A stretch of DNA of 64,000 bases from an uncultured Caldimonas sp. Lineage in GTDB: Bacteria > Pseudomonadota > Gammaproteobacteria > Burkholderiales > Burkholderiaceae. Positions within the stretch are counted from its first letter, which is position 1; each line of letters begins with the position of its first letter. The position numbers and the translations under genes were made by a program. The stretch covers positions 62,001 through 126,000 of the forward strand of contig NZ_CAMLJQ010000007.1 in assembly GCF_946480305.1 (NCBI RefSeq), read 5' to 3'. Below, in pieces: positions 39,894 through 50,100 of the stretch. The notes beneath the pieces were generated by a model. It worked only from the letters and a program-made list of their open reading frames with translations. It made no database searches and had not been told where the DNA came from.

Positions 39894-39914
39894 GTTCACG
39901 TGAACAATCACGTG
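39894..39914. promoter_or_regulatory. Paired CACGTG palindromes upstream of the ThiD-like gene
   Basis: The 12-bp perfect palindrome GTTCACGTGAAC (39894-39905) is followed by a second TCACGTG at 39908-39914, 12 bp from the first copy. The site lies 35-55 bp upstream of the minus-strand kinase gene. It could be a binding site for a dimeric regulator; no regulator is identified. Confidence 0.4.
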
Positions 39915-39955
39915 TAAGTTCGCACAAACCCTCGCGGTTTCGTGTATTCGTAAGG

Positions 39956-39979
39956 CTACAATGACTCGCATCATTGTAG
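39956..39979. promoter_or_regulatory. Perfect inverted repeat, candidate operator of the rubredoxin-Chp operon
   Basis: CTACAATGA and TCATTGTAG form 9-bp perfect arms separated by CTCGCA. The left arm contains a TACAAT -10-like hexamer. The site ends 15 bases before the rubredoxin GTG. A dimeric repressor bound here would cover the likely promoter. It could also form a hairpin in a transcript starting further upstream. Confidence 0.5.
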
Positions 39980-39994
39980 TGAAACTGATACAAA

Positions 39995-40168
39995 GTGAGC
40001 GAGTCTCGAACCTGGATGTGCCTGATTTGCGGATGGATCTACGACGAGGCCGCCGGTGACCCCGAACATGGTATTGCCCCAGGGACTTCCTGGGGCGATG
40101 TGCCGATGAACTGGACCTGTCCCGAGTGCGGCGCCCGCAAGGAGGACTTCGAGATGGTGCAGATTTAG
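39995..40168 (+). CDS. Rubredoxin
   Basis: A 57-residue one-iron electron carrier. The two knuckle motifs are complete: C9-L-I-C12-G and C42-P-E-C45-G, with the conserved aromatic core (Trp14, Tyr16, Trp40) and GDPEHGIAPGTSWGDVP between them. Translation starts at GTG 39995 (VSESRTWMCLICG). The gene is divergent from the ThiD-like gene and lies 37 bases ahead of pilG, so it is probably the first gene of the chemosensory transcript. Its electron donor or acceptor is not encoded nearby. Confidence 0.93.
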   Translation: MSESRTWMCLICGWIYDEAAGDPEHGIAPGTSWGDVPMNWTCPECGARKEDFEMVQI

Positions 40169-40205
40169 CCACGCAATTCACGCAAGTCGTTGAGGAGAGG
40201 GGTCA

Positions 40206-40607
40206 GTGAGCGACAACGCTACGACGGCGGACGCCGCCACCAAGGTGCTGGTGATCGACGACAGCAACACGATACGCCGAAGCGCAGAAATTTTTCTGAA
40301 GCAAGGGGGGTACCAGGTGGTTCTGGCCGAGGACGGCTTCGACGCCCTGGCCAAGGTGAACGACCATGAGCCCCACCTGATCTTCTGCGACATCCTGATG
40401 CCCCGCCTGGACGGCTACCAGACCTGCGCCATCATCAAGCGCAACCCCAAGTTCGCGCAGGTGCCGGTGATCATGCTGTCGTCCAAGGACGGGCTGTTCG
40501 ACAAGGCGCGCGGCCGCATGGTGGGCTCCGAAGACTACCTGACCAAGCCCTTCACGAAAGACCAGCTGCTCCAGGCGGTGGAGCAGTACAGCAGCCGGGT
40601 GGCTTGA
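40206..40607 (+). CDS. pilG: Response regulator PilG (CheY-like)
   Basis: A 133-residue single receiver domain. The acidic pocket is in VIDDSN, the phospho-acceptor is Asp62 (LIFCDILMPRLDG), and the later Thr/Ser and Lys positions lie in VIMLSSK and YLTKPF. There is no output domain, so it acts by protein contact. In Pseudomonas PilG controls pilus extension and cAMP synthesis. It starts with GTG after a GAGAGG ribosome site and is the first chemosensory gene of the operon. Confidence 0.9.
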   Translation: MSDNATTADAATKVLVIDDSNTIRRSAEIFLKQGGYQVVLAEDGFDALAKVNDHEPHLIFCDILMPRLDGYQTCAIIKRNPKFAQVPVIMLSSKDGLFDKARGRMVGSEDYLTKPFTKDQLLQAVEQYSSRVA

Positions 40608-40696
40608 GATCAAGGCGCAAGTCGTTTACCGGCTTGCCGAATCAATCGTTGGAAGAGGCCGCGTTCGGATCGCGGCGACCTGTAAGGAACTGAGCC

Positions 40697-41062
40697 ATGC
40701 CAGTCAAGAAGATCCTGTTGGTGGACGACTCCAAGACGGAGTTGCATTTCCTGTCCGAGCTGCTGACCAAGAAGGGCTACGCAGTACGCACCGCTGAAAA
40801 CGGCGAGGAGGCGATGCGCCGCCTGGCCGAAGACAAGCCCGACCTCATCCTGATGGATGTCGTGATGCCGGGTCAGAACGGCTTCCAGCTCACGCGTGCG
40901 ATCACCCGCGATCCGAATTTCGCCGATGTGCCGGTCATCATGTGCACGAGCAAGAACCAGGAAACCGACAAGGTTTGGGGCATGCGGCAGGGCGCACGCG
41001 ACTACGTCGTCAAGCCGGTTGATGCAGACGAACTGATCGCCAAGATCCGCGCGTTCGACTAA
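40697..41062 (+). CDS. pilH: Response regulator PilH (CheY-like)
   Basis: A 121-residue receiver domain with acidic residues in LVDDSK, phospho-acceptor Asp54 (LILMDVVMPGQNG), VIMCTSK and YVVKPV. PilH is the second CheY of type IV pilus chemosensory systems and usually opposes or drains phosphoryl flow to PilG. It is separated from pilG by 89 bases and from pilI by 59 bases, so internal ribosome sites are used rather than coupling. Confidence 0.9.
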   Translation: MPVKKILLVDDSKTELHFLSELLTKKGYAVRTAENGEEAMRRLAEDKPDLILMDVVMPGQNGFQLTRAITRDPNFADVPVIMCTSKNQETDKVWGMRQGARDYVVKPVDADELIAKIRAFD

Positions 41063-41121
41063 ACGCGACGGGGGCGCAACGAACGCCCCGCGCGAGATCC
41101 ACAAGGACACAGGCGAGACGA

Positions 41122-41661
41122 ATGGCGAAGAAAGAAGCGCTGCGTGAGTTGCAAAGCCGGCTGGCCGAACGTTTGCAGGCCGCCCGTACCGAGGCCCGCA
41201 CCGCCAACTGGCTGGCCGTGGAGTCGGCGGGTCAGGGCTTCCTGCTGCCGCTGTCGGACGCCGGCGAGATCTTTCCTTTCGGGGCATTCGTGGCGGTGCC
41301 CCACACCGCTGCTTGGTTTCTGGGGGTAGCGAATCTTCGGGGCGGCCTGCACGGGGTGGTGGACCTGGCGGGCTTTCTGGGATTCAAGAACACGGCGGCT
41401 ACGGCCGCTCCGTCGGACAGCCTGCGGGACCAGGCGCGGCTGGTGGCGTTCAACCCGATGCTGGAAATCAATTGCGCACTGCTGGTCGAGCGTCTGGCCG
41501 GCCTGCGCGGCAAGGAACAGTTGCAAGCTGAAGCCGACGACGGCCGAGCCAAGCCGGCGTTCGTCGGTGGTCGCTACCGTGACGGCCAGGGCCGGCGGTG
41601 GCAGGAACTGAGCCTGAGTGCGCTGGCTGGCGACGAGGCCTTTTTGAGGATCGTGGGCTGA
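41122..41661 (+). CDS. pilI: CheW-like adaptor PilI
   Basis: A 179-residue CheW domain protein that links the receptor PilJ to the kinase ChpA. Family features include the first beta strands ([14 protein letters not shown]), [29 protein letters not shown] and [13 protein letters not shown]. No membrane helix or signal is present. It is followed after 35 bases by pilJ. It differs from PilI of Pseudomonas in being the only CheW-type adaptor visible in the cluster. Confidence 0.88.
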   Translation: MAKKEALRELQSRLAERLQAARTEARTANWLAVESAGQGFLLPLSDAGEIFPFGAFVAVPHTAAWFLGVANLRGGLHGVVDLAGFLGFKNTAATAAPSDSLRDQARLVAFNPMLEINCALLVERLAGLRGKEQLQAEADDGRAKPAFVGGRYRDGQGRRWQELSLSALAGDEAFLRIVG

Positions 41662-41696
41662 ACGGCCCCAAGTTCGAGCGAGAGCTAGAGGGAAAT

Positions 41697-44015
41697 ATGG
41701 GTTTCATCAACAAGTTCAAAGGTTTTGGCAAGAAGTCGTCGGAAGACGATGCGCCGGACATGCCGTTCGATGAGGCTTCCCCGGCACTCGGCGATCTGCC
41801 GTTGCCGGGGCCGGACGGCACCGTGGCGATGGACCGTTCGCCGGCCTCCACGGTGACGGCCGACTCTTCGATGATTTCCGAGGTGGCTCCTTCGGAGCTG
41901 CCTGGCGAGTTCGCCGAAACGCGGATGCAAGCGGGCAGCGACGGTGACGGCGGGGTGGCCGTGCCGCTGATCGGCCATCTGCCTGCCAGCACGCAGCAGC
42001 GCATCCTCTGGACCTTGACCGGCGCGGGCCTGCTCGGTCTGGTGGTGGTCGTGTTCCTCGCACAGACCGCAGCCAACCGCGTCGCGGCCCAGGTGGGTGC
42101 CTCCGGCCAGGCGCTGATGCAGTCGCAGCGTCTTGCGAAGTCGGTTTCGCAGGCGCTGATCGGCAGTCCGCAGGCCTTCCCCGAGGTGAAGGAAAGCGCC
42201 TCCGTGCTGGCGCGCGACACACGCGGCCTGAACAAGGGCGACACGACCACCGGCCTCGCGGCAGCATCCCAGGACGTGCAGACGGTGCTCGAGCCGTTGA
42301 TGCCGCTGGTCGATCGCGCCGAGAAGAACGCGAACACCGTTCTTTCGCAGCAGCAGATCCTGACGCAGGTGGGTCAGGCGCTGCGCGCGATCAACCGCCA
42401 GTCGTCCGACCTGCTCGAGATCGCCGAGACCGTGGCCTCGCTGAAGCTCCAGCAGAACGCTTCGCCGGCAGAAATCTCCGCCGCCGGCCAGCTCGTGATG
42501 TTGACGCAGCGTATCGGTAAGTCGGCCAACGAGTTCCTGACGATGGAAGGCGTGAGCCCGGAAGCCGTGTTCCTGCTGGGCAAGGACTTGAACTCCTTCC
42601 GCGAGATCGCGCAGGGCCTGGCCGAAGGCAGCCCGGAACTGCGCCTGCCCGGCACGAAGGACGAGCAGACGAAGGAACGCCTGCAGGCGCTGCTGGAGCT
42701 GTACGAACAGACCCGCACGCAAGCCGGTGCGATTCTGGGCAACCTGCAGGGTCTGGTGTCTGCGCGTGAAGCGCAGGCGGCGATCATTGCGGACAGCGAA
42801 CCGCTGCGCAAGGGCCTCGAATCGGTGCAGGAACGCCTGTCCGGCGAAGCCGGCTTCGGTACCGCCAACCTGATCTTCGTGGCTGTCTCGCTGGCCCTGG
42901 CGCTGCTCGGTATCAGCGGCTTGGCCTATGCGTACCTGCAAGACCAGCGCCAGCGCGCCGTGATCGCTGAACAGCAGCGACTCGAGGCCGAGCGGCAGGA
43001 GCAGGAAGCCAAGCGCGTCAACGACGCGAACCAGGCGGCCATTCTGCGGTTGATGAACGAACTGCAGACGGTGGCCGAAGGCGACTTGACGCAGCAAGCC
43101 ACGGTGACGGAAGACATCACCGGCGCCATCGCCGACTCGGTGAACTACACGGTGGAAGAGCTGCGCACGCTGGTGTCGCAGGTGCAGGGCACGGTGTCAC
43201 GCGTGACGGAAACGACGCAGCAGGTGGAAGCCACGTCGACCGAACTGCTGGCCGCGTCGACCGAGCAGCTGCGCGAGATCCGCGACACCGGCGAGTCGGT
43301 GCTCCAGATGGCAGGCCGAATCAACGAGGTGTCTGCGCAGGCCCAGCAGTCGGCCCAGGTGGCCCGCCAATCGCTGGACGCCACCGCGTCGGGCCGCGCG
43401 GCGGTGCAGAACGCCATCGGCGGTATGAACGCGATCCGCGACCAGATCCAGGAAACCTCGAAGCGAATCAAGCGGCTGGGCGAGTCGTCGCAGGAGATCG
43501 GTGAAATCACCGAGCTGATTTCCGACATTACCGAGCAGACGAACGTGCTGGCGCTGAACGCCGCCATCCAGGCCGCGTCGGCCGGTGAAGCGGGCCGGGG
43601 CTTCTCGGTGGTTGCGGAAGAAGTGCAGCGGCTGGCTGAACGCTCCGCCGACGCCACGCGCCAGATTGCGGCACTCGTGAAGACCATTCAGACCGACACG
43701 CAGGATGCCGTGGCGGCCATGGAGCGCTCCACGCAGGGTGTGGTCGAAGGGGCGAAGCTGTCCGACGCGGCCGGTGCCGCACTCGGCGAGATCGACCGCG
43801 TGTCGCGCCAGCTCGCAGAACTGATCGAACACATCTCGAACCAGGCACTGCGCGAAGCCGAATCGGCGAACGTGGTGGCCGGCAACATCCAGCACATCTT
43901 CGCGGTGACGGAGCAGACCGGTGAAGGTACCCGCTCGACAGCGCAGCTGGTGCGGGAGTTGTCGAAGTCCGCAGAAGAGCTGAAACAGTCGGTGTCACGA
44001 TTCAAGATCGGCTGA
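41697..44015 (+). CDS. pilJ: Methyl-accepting chemotaxis protein PilJ
   Basis: A 772-residue receptor of the type IV pilus chemosensory system. It has a cytoplasmic acidic N-terminus of about 100 residues, membrane helix 1 (about 103-124) and a periplasmic region with PilJ-type helical sensor modules (about 125-390). Membrane helix 2 (about 392-414), HAMP and a signalling domain follow, with hairpin tip segment [18 protein letters not shown] and [18 protein letters not shown]. The ATG at 41697, after AGAGGG, was preferred over one inside pilI. The acidic N-terminal tail before helix 1 is longer than in typical MCPs. Confidence 0.92.
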   Translation: MGFINKFKGFGKKSSEDDAPDMPFDEASPALGDLPLPGPDGTVAMDRSPASTVTADSSMISEVAPSELPGEFAETRMQAGSDGDGGVAVPLIGHLPASTQQRILWTLTGAGLLGLVVVVFLAQTAANRVAAQVGASGQALMQSQRLAKSVSQALIGSPQAFPEVKESASVLARDTRGLNKGDTTTGLAAASQDVQTVLEPLMPLVDRAEKNANTVLSQQQILTQVGQALRAINRQSSDLLEIAETVASLKLQQNASPAEISAAGQLVMLTQRIGKSANEFLTMEGVSPEAVFLLGKDLNSFREIAQGLAEGSPELRLPGTKDEQTKERLQALLELYEQTRTQAGAILGNLQGLVSAREAQAAIIADSEPLRKGLESVQERLSGEAGFGTANLIFVAVSLALALLGISGLAYAYLQDQRQRAVIAEQQRLEAERQEQEAKRVNDANQAAILRLMNELQTVAEGDLTQQATVTEDITGAIADSVNYTVEELRTLVSQVQGTVSRVTETTQQVEATSTELLAASTEQLREIRDTGESVLQMAGRINEVSAQAQQSAQVARQSLDATASGRAAVQNAIGGMNAIRDQIQETSKRIKRLGESSQEIGEITELISDITEQTNVLALNAAIQAASAGEAGRGFSVVAEEVQRLAERSADATRQIAALVKTIQTDTQDAVAAMERSTQGVVEGAKLSDAAGAALGEIDRVSRQLAELIEHISNQALREAESANVVAGNIQHIFAVTEQTGEGTRSTAQLVRELSKSAEELKQSVSRFKIG

Positions 44016-44026
44016 ACGCCGCAAGA

Positions 44027-44053
44027 AGTAGGGGCGGCCTGGCCGCCCTTACT
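44027..44053 (+). terminator. Near-perfect palindrome between pilJ and chpA
   Basis: AGTAGGGGCGGCC and GGCCGCCCTTACT form a 13-position stem with one G-T pair around a single T. No U tract follows. It lies 11 bases after the pilJ stop and could attenuate transcription into chpA or stabilise the upstream mRNA. Confidence 0.35.
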
Positions 44054-44103
44054 TCCAATGGGACCTGGTTTTCTTGTAAGACATATTCCCCACGGGGCAC
44101 TGG

Positions 44104-47100
44104 ATGGACAGCAACCGCGACACGATGACCAGCGACGACCTGAGCTCTCTGGCTTGGGTGCAGGAGGAGCTGCGCAAGTCGCTCGATGCTGCGCACAAGG
44201 CGCTGCGTCGCTTCTTGAAGGAATCCGAAGGCGTGGCCGGGTCGGACGTCGACGATGTCGATCCGGCCGTGCTGCGCACTGCACGACAGCAACTGCACCA
44301 GGGCGTGGGTGCATTGGAGCTGGTCGGCATGCCGGCAGCCGCAGCACTGCTGCGCGCCTCCGAGGCAGCCGTGCAACGCTACGTGCAGAAACCGCAGAAG
44401 CTGACGCTGGCGGCTGTCGAGGCAATCGAGAAGGCCTCGTTCGGCTTGCTGGACTATCTCTCGCGCGTGCTTTCAGGCAAGGACGTCTCGTCGGTTTCGC
44501 TCTTCCCGCAGTACCGGGGCGTGCAGGAACTGGCCGGCGCAGATCGCGTGCACCCGGCCGACCTGTGGAACGTCGACTGGCGGTGGGCCGAGTTGCCCGT
44601 GCTGCGTGACGCTGCCCCGCGTGGCGCAGACGACGCCACGCGCAGCGAGTTCGAAAGGCTGCTGCTCGCACTGATGCGTGGCCCGTCGCCCGCTTCCGCG
44701 CGGCAGATGAGCGACCTGTGCGCCGGGCTCGCCAGCGGGCCGGTGAGTCTGCAGGTGGGCACGTTCTGGAAGCTCGCAGCGGCCTTCTTCGAAGCGCAGG
44801 CCAAGGGCGTGCTGCGCTCTGACCTCTACACGAAGCGCGTCGCGTCTCGCATCCTCGCGCAGTTCGGCATGTTCGAGCGCGGCGAGTCGGCGGTGTCCGA
44901 CCGGCTCGCGCAGGACCTGCTGTTCTTCTGTGCCCAGTGCGCCCCAGCCGATGAAGCCCGTGCGCCGCGCCTGGCTGCGGTACTGGCTGGCTATGGCCTG
45001 GCGAGCTATCAACCGGTGGACTACGAGGTGTCGTACCTGGGCCGGTTCGACCCGTCGCTGCTGGCTCAGGCGCGCAAGCGCGTGGCGGCGGCCAAGGATT
45101 CGTGGTCGGCGGTGGCCGGCGGCGAAATGCACCGCATGTCCGGGCTCAACGAGCAGTTCAGCCTGGTCGGAGACTCGCTGCGCAAGATCTACCCGTCGGG
45201 TGAAGCACTGGCCGACGCGCTGCAGCGCGCGGTGCAGCAGACGGTCGAAAGCAATGCGAGTCCGGTGCCGTCGCTCGCGATGGAAGTGGCGACCAGCGTG
45301 CTCTACCTGGAGGCGTCGCTCGAAGACGCCGACTTCGACCATCCCGAGCAGGAAGGTCGCACCGCCCGCATGGCCGAGCGCATCGAGTCGGTGCGCAACG
45401 GTCAGCCGCCCGAGCCGCTCGAGCCCTGGATGGAGGATCTGTACCGCCGCGTGTCCGATCGCCAGACGATGGGCAGCGTGGTGCAGGAGCTGCGCACCTC
45501 GCTGACCGACGCCGAGAAGAACATCGATCAGTTCTTCCGCGACCCGTCCGATCGCAGCGTGCTGATGCCGGTACCGGGTCAGCTGACGGCGATGCGCGGC
45601 GTGCTGTCCGTGCTCGGCATGGAGCAGGCTTCGCATGCCGTGCTGAAGATGCGCGACGTCGTCGACGAACTGATCGCCACCGAGGTCGACCCGGTCCGCG
45701 CGGCCGAAACCGGCACCTTCGATCGTCTGGCCGGCAACCTGGGGGCGCTCGGCTTCCTGATCGACATGCTCAGCTACCAGCCGCAGATGGCGAAGTCGCT
45801 GTTCGTGTACGACGCGGAGCGTGGCGAACTGCGTCCGGTGATGGGGCGCAGCGAGGCGGCGGCGCCGGCGGCTGAACCGGCGGCACCCGAAGTGCCGGTG
45901 CTCGTCGTCGAGCCGCGCGTGATCGAGCAGGCCCAGACGCTCGCCGAAACGGTGGTGAGTCAGGACATGCCGCTCGAGGAGGTCTCCGCCGAGCTGCTGA
46001 AGCTGTCGCAGGAAGTGATCGTGGCCGACCAGCCCGCACTGGTGGCGACGGTGGCTTCTGCCCAGGAGGCCGTGGAACAGGTCGAACTGGGGCAGGCCGA
46101 CGAGCAGGAGGCCCGCGAGCACGTCGCCCAGGCCATGGCCGATTTCGTCGCTACCGCCTCCGATGCGGCCACGCTCGAGCCATTGCCTGAACCGGTGGTG
46201 GCCGCCCCGGCACCGCGCCCGGCTCCCGTGCCGGCGCCGGCCCCTGCTGCCAGTTCCGGTCTCGAAGAAGACGACGAGATGCGCGACATCTTCCTGGAGG
46301 AAGCCCAGGAAGTCATGGGCAACGCCCGGGAAGCGCTCGCACAGTTGCAAAGCGAGCCGGACGACATCGAACAGCTCACCGTGGTGCGCCGCTCCTTCCA
46401 CACGCTGAAGGGCAGTTCGCGGATGGTGGGCCTCAACGAGTTCGGCGAAGCCGGCTGGGCCTGCGAGCAGCTGTACAACGCCTGGCTCGCCGAACAGCGG
46501 CCGGCCAGCGAAGAGCTGCTCGGGCTGACGCAGGAGGTGCTGACCTACCTGGGCCACTGGATCGACGAGATCGCCGCGCGCAGCGAACCCACGCATCACA
46601 GCGCACCCGTGCGTGCAGTGGCCGATGCATTGCGCATCGAGGGTCGCCGCGTGCCTCTGGGCGCGGCAGAAGAACCGGCGTCGATGCCCGCCGAGGCCCC
46701 GGCCGTAGCCCCTGCTCCTGCACCAGCCGAACCGCTTGCCGAGCAGCCGTTCGCCTTGCCCGAGCTGGAGATCCGCCTCGACGAATTCGAGGGCGGTGCG
46801 GCGGTGCCGCAGGCCGAGCCCGAGGTGGCATCGATCGAGGTGCTGCAACTCGACGAAGGGTTGTTGCTCGACGGCGACGATGCCGGCGTAGCAGCGGCAG
46901 AACCGGGCATCGAATCGCTGGAGCTGTCGACCGACGCCACACCGGCCGTCGCGACCATTCCCGGCGAATTGCCGGCACTGGACGTGTCGTTCGACCTCGA
47001 CCTCGGCTCGCTCGAACCGACCGCGCAAGAGCCGATCATCGAAGCCGTGGTGGCCACGCCGGGCGAGCCCCTGGAAGCCGTCGCGTCGGAGGTGCCCGGC

Positions 47101-50100
47101 GCGGCGCCGTCCGACGAGCCTGCCGCTGCCAGCGAACCGAGCAACGATCAGGTCAAGATCGTCGGGCCGTTGCGGATCAGCATCCCTCTGTTCAACATCT
47201 ACCTGACCGAAGCCGACGAACTGTCGCGCCGGCTGACCACCGAGGTGGCGGAGTGGGCGATGGAGCTGCATCGTCCGATCGGCGAAACGCCGATCGCGCT
47301 GGCGCACTCGCTGGCCGGAAGTTCCTCGACCGTCGGCTTCAGCGACCTCTCGCAACTTGCTCGCCGGCTGGAGCACGCCCTGATGCGCTCGCAAGCCATC
47401 GGCAGCGGCTCGGCCGAGGAGGCCCGGTTGTTCGTCGATGCGGCCGAGGAGATCCGCCGCCTGCTGCACCAGTTCGCTGCCGGGTTCCTGAAGGAGCCGG
47501 CGCCTGAGCTGCTGGAGCGCCTGTCGGCGCACGAACTCGAATCCGCTCGCCTGCTGGAGGCCGTCAACGCCCGCCTGCAGCGCGACGAGATGAACAGCAC
47601 CGGCGGGCTGGACCGCCCCGAGGAGACGCTCAGGGTCGAAGTCGAGGCACCGGCTTCCGAGGCACCGCTGGCGGTTGATCTGGCGCTGCCCGACGTGAGC
47701 GAAGCCGCCGAGCCGGCACCCGCACAAGAAGCGGCGCTGGCAGAAGAAACGCCGGTCGTCGAGGCCGCCGCCGAGCCGCAGCCTCCACTGGCCGAGAGCG
47801 CAACGCCGGCACCGGTCGAGCCGCAGTTTTCGGCGCTTGCGCCGCTCGAGCTGGGCAAGGCAGAGTTCAAGCAGCTCGCCGCGCTCGACAAGGTCACGCA
47901 GGTGCCCACGCACGTCACCGGCCTGCCGGGTGGCATCGACATCGATGACGACATCGATGCGGTCGATGCAGTCGACGCCGACCTGTTCCCGATCTTCGAG
48001 GAAGAGGGCCAGGATCTGCTGCCGCAACTGGCCGGCGAAATGCGTGATTGGCTCAACGAGCCGCAGGAACTGAAGCACGCGAACGCCTGCATGCGCACGC
48101 TGCACACCTTCAAGGGTGGCGCACGCTTGGCAGGCGCGATGCGCCTGGGCGAAATGGCGCACCGCCTCGAAACGGCGATCGAGCGCCTGCTCGTGCACGG
48201 CGACATCTCGGCTGCCGACATGGAGCCGCTGCAGGCGCGTGTGGACGCATTGGCCGCGGTGTTCGAGGCGCTGCGCTCGCACGACGCCCAGGCCTATGCC
48301 GAAGCGACCGCCGCGGTGCAGACACTGCCGCTGGAAGCGCCTGCCGCACTGGTCGAGGAGCACGAGCCCGAGGGTGAGTTCTTCACATCGGCGCCTGCTC
48401 CGCTGTCGGCCGACATTCCGGCTGATGAGGCGCCGGCAGAAGCGCCACCTGCCGTCGCTGAAGTGCCGGCCCCGGCCGAGCCGCTGCCCAGCGCGCCGGC
48501 CGGTCAGGACATCGACTGGTCCCGCTTCTCCGCCGCCAAGCCGGCCGTCGCCGCACAGCCGGCACGGCCCGCGGGCGCTGGCCAACACGCCGCGGTGCGG
48601 GTGCGTGCACAACTGCTCGACCGTCTGGTCAACCAGGCGGGTGAGGTGAGTATTGCCCGCGCGCGCCTGGAGTCCGAGGTCACGCAGATCAAGGGTTCGC
48701 TGACCGACCTGACCGACAACCTGGAGCGTCTGCGTCAGCAGCTGCGCGACATCGAGTTGCAGGCCGAGACGCAGATGAGCTCGCGCATGGAGGCCGCCAA
48801 GGCCGAAGGCCAGACCTTCGATCCGCTCGAGTTCGACCGCTTCACGCGCTTCCAGGAGATCACGCGGATGATGGCCGAGTCGGTCAACGACGTGGCCACG
48901 GTGCAGCGCACGCTGCAGCGCACGCTGCAGACCACCGAAGACGAACTGGCTGCGCAGGCCCGCCTCACGCGCGACCTGCAGGACGACCTGCTGCGCACGC
49001 GCATGGTGGAGTTCGAGGGCCTGTCCGAGCGCCTGTACCGCGTCGTGCGGCTGGCTGCCAAGGAAACCGGCAAGCAGGTGCGCCTGGACATCGTCGGCGG
49101 CTCGATTGAAGTCGACCGCGGCGTGCTGGAGCGGATGACCGCTGCCTTCGAACACCTGCTGCGCAATTGCGTCACGCACGGCATCGAAGCCCCTCAGGTG
49201 CGCTCGGCGGCCGGCAAGGACCCGGTGGGCACCATCATCGTGTCGCTGCATCAGGAAGGCAACGAAGTGTCGATCGAGTTCCGCGACGATGGCGCGGGCC
49301 TCCACCTCGACAAGATCCGCCAGCGTGCCCAGCAGATGAACCTGCTGCCCGCGGATGCGCAGGCGACCGATGCGGAGCTGGCCAACCTGATCTTCACGCC
49401 CGGCTTCTCGACCGCCGACACCGTGACCGAACTGGCCGGCCGTGGCGTCGGCATGGACGTGGTGCGCTCCGACGTGAACGCGATGGGCGGACGCATCGAA
49501 ACCGCGACCAGCCCGGGGCAGGGCACCAGCTTCAAGCTGGTGGTGCCGCTGACCACGGCCGTGACGCAGGTGGTGATGATGCGCTGCGGCCAGGTGGTCG
49601 TCGGCGTGCCGTCGAACCTGATCGAGATCGTGCGCCGTGGCACTGCGAAGGATCTGGCGGCTTGCTATGAGTCCGGCGTCTATTCGATGGGCGAGCAGGC
49701 GATGCCGTTCTTCTGGCTCGGCGCGTTGCTGCAGTCCAGTGCGCGTGGCACCGAGATCGGCCGCACGGTGCCGATCATCGTGATCCGAAGCGCTCAGCAG
49801 CGTGTGGCCCTGCACGTCGACGAAGTGCTCGGCAACCAGGAAGTCGTGGTCAAGAACCTCGGCCCCCAGCTGTCTCGCCTGCCCGGCCTGGCCGGCATGA
49901 CGCTGCTGGCTTCCGGCGCGGTGGCGTTGATCTACAACCCGGTGGCCCTGGCGACGGTGTATGGCGAGGCCGCCCGTGCGATGACGGCGGCGTCCCTGCT
50001 GCCTTCCGCGGACGCGGCGGCGCAGGAGGCCGTCGTGGTCCAGGCGGTGCAGCCGGAGGTGCCGGTGGCGCCGCTGGTGCTGGTGGTCGACGATTCGCTG

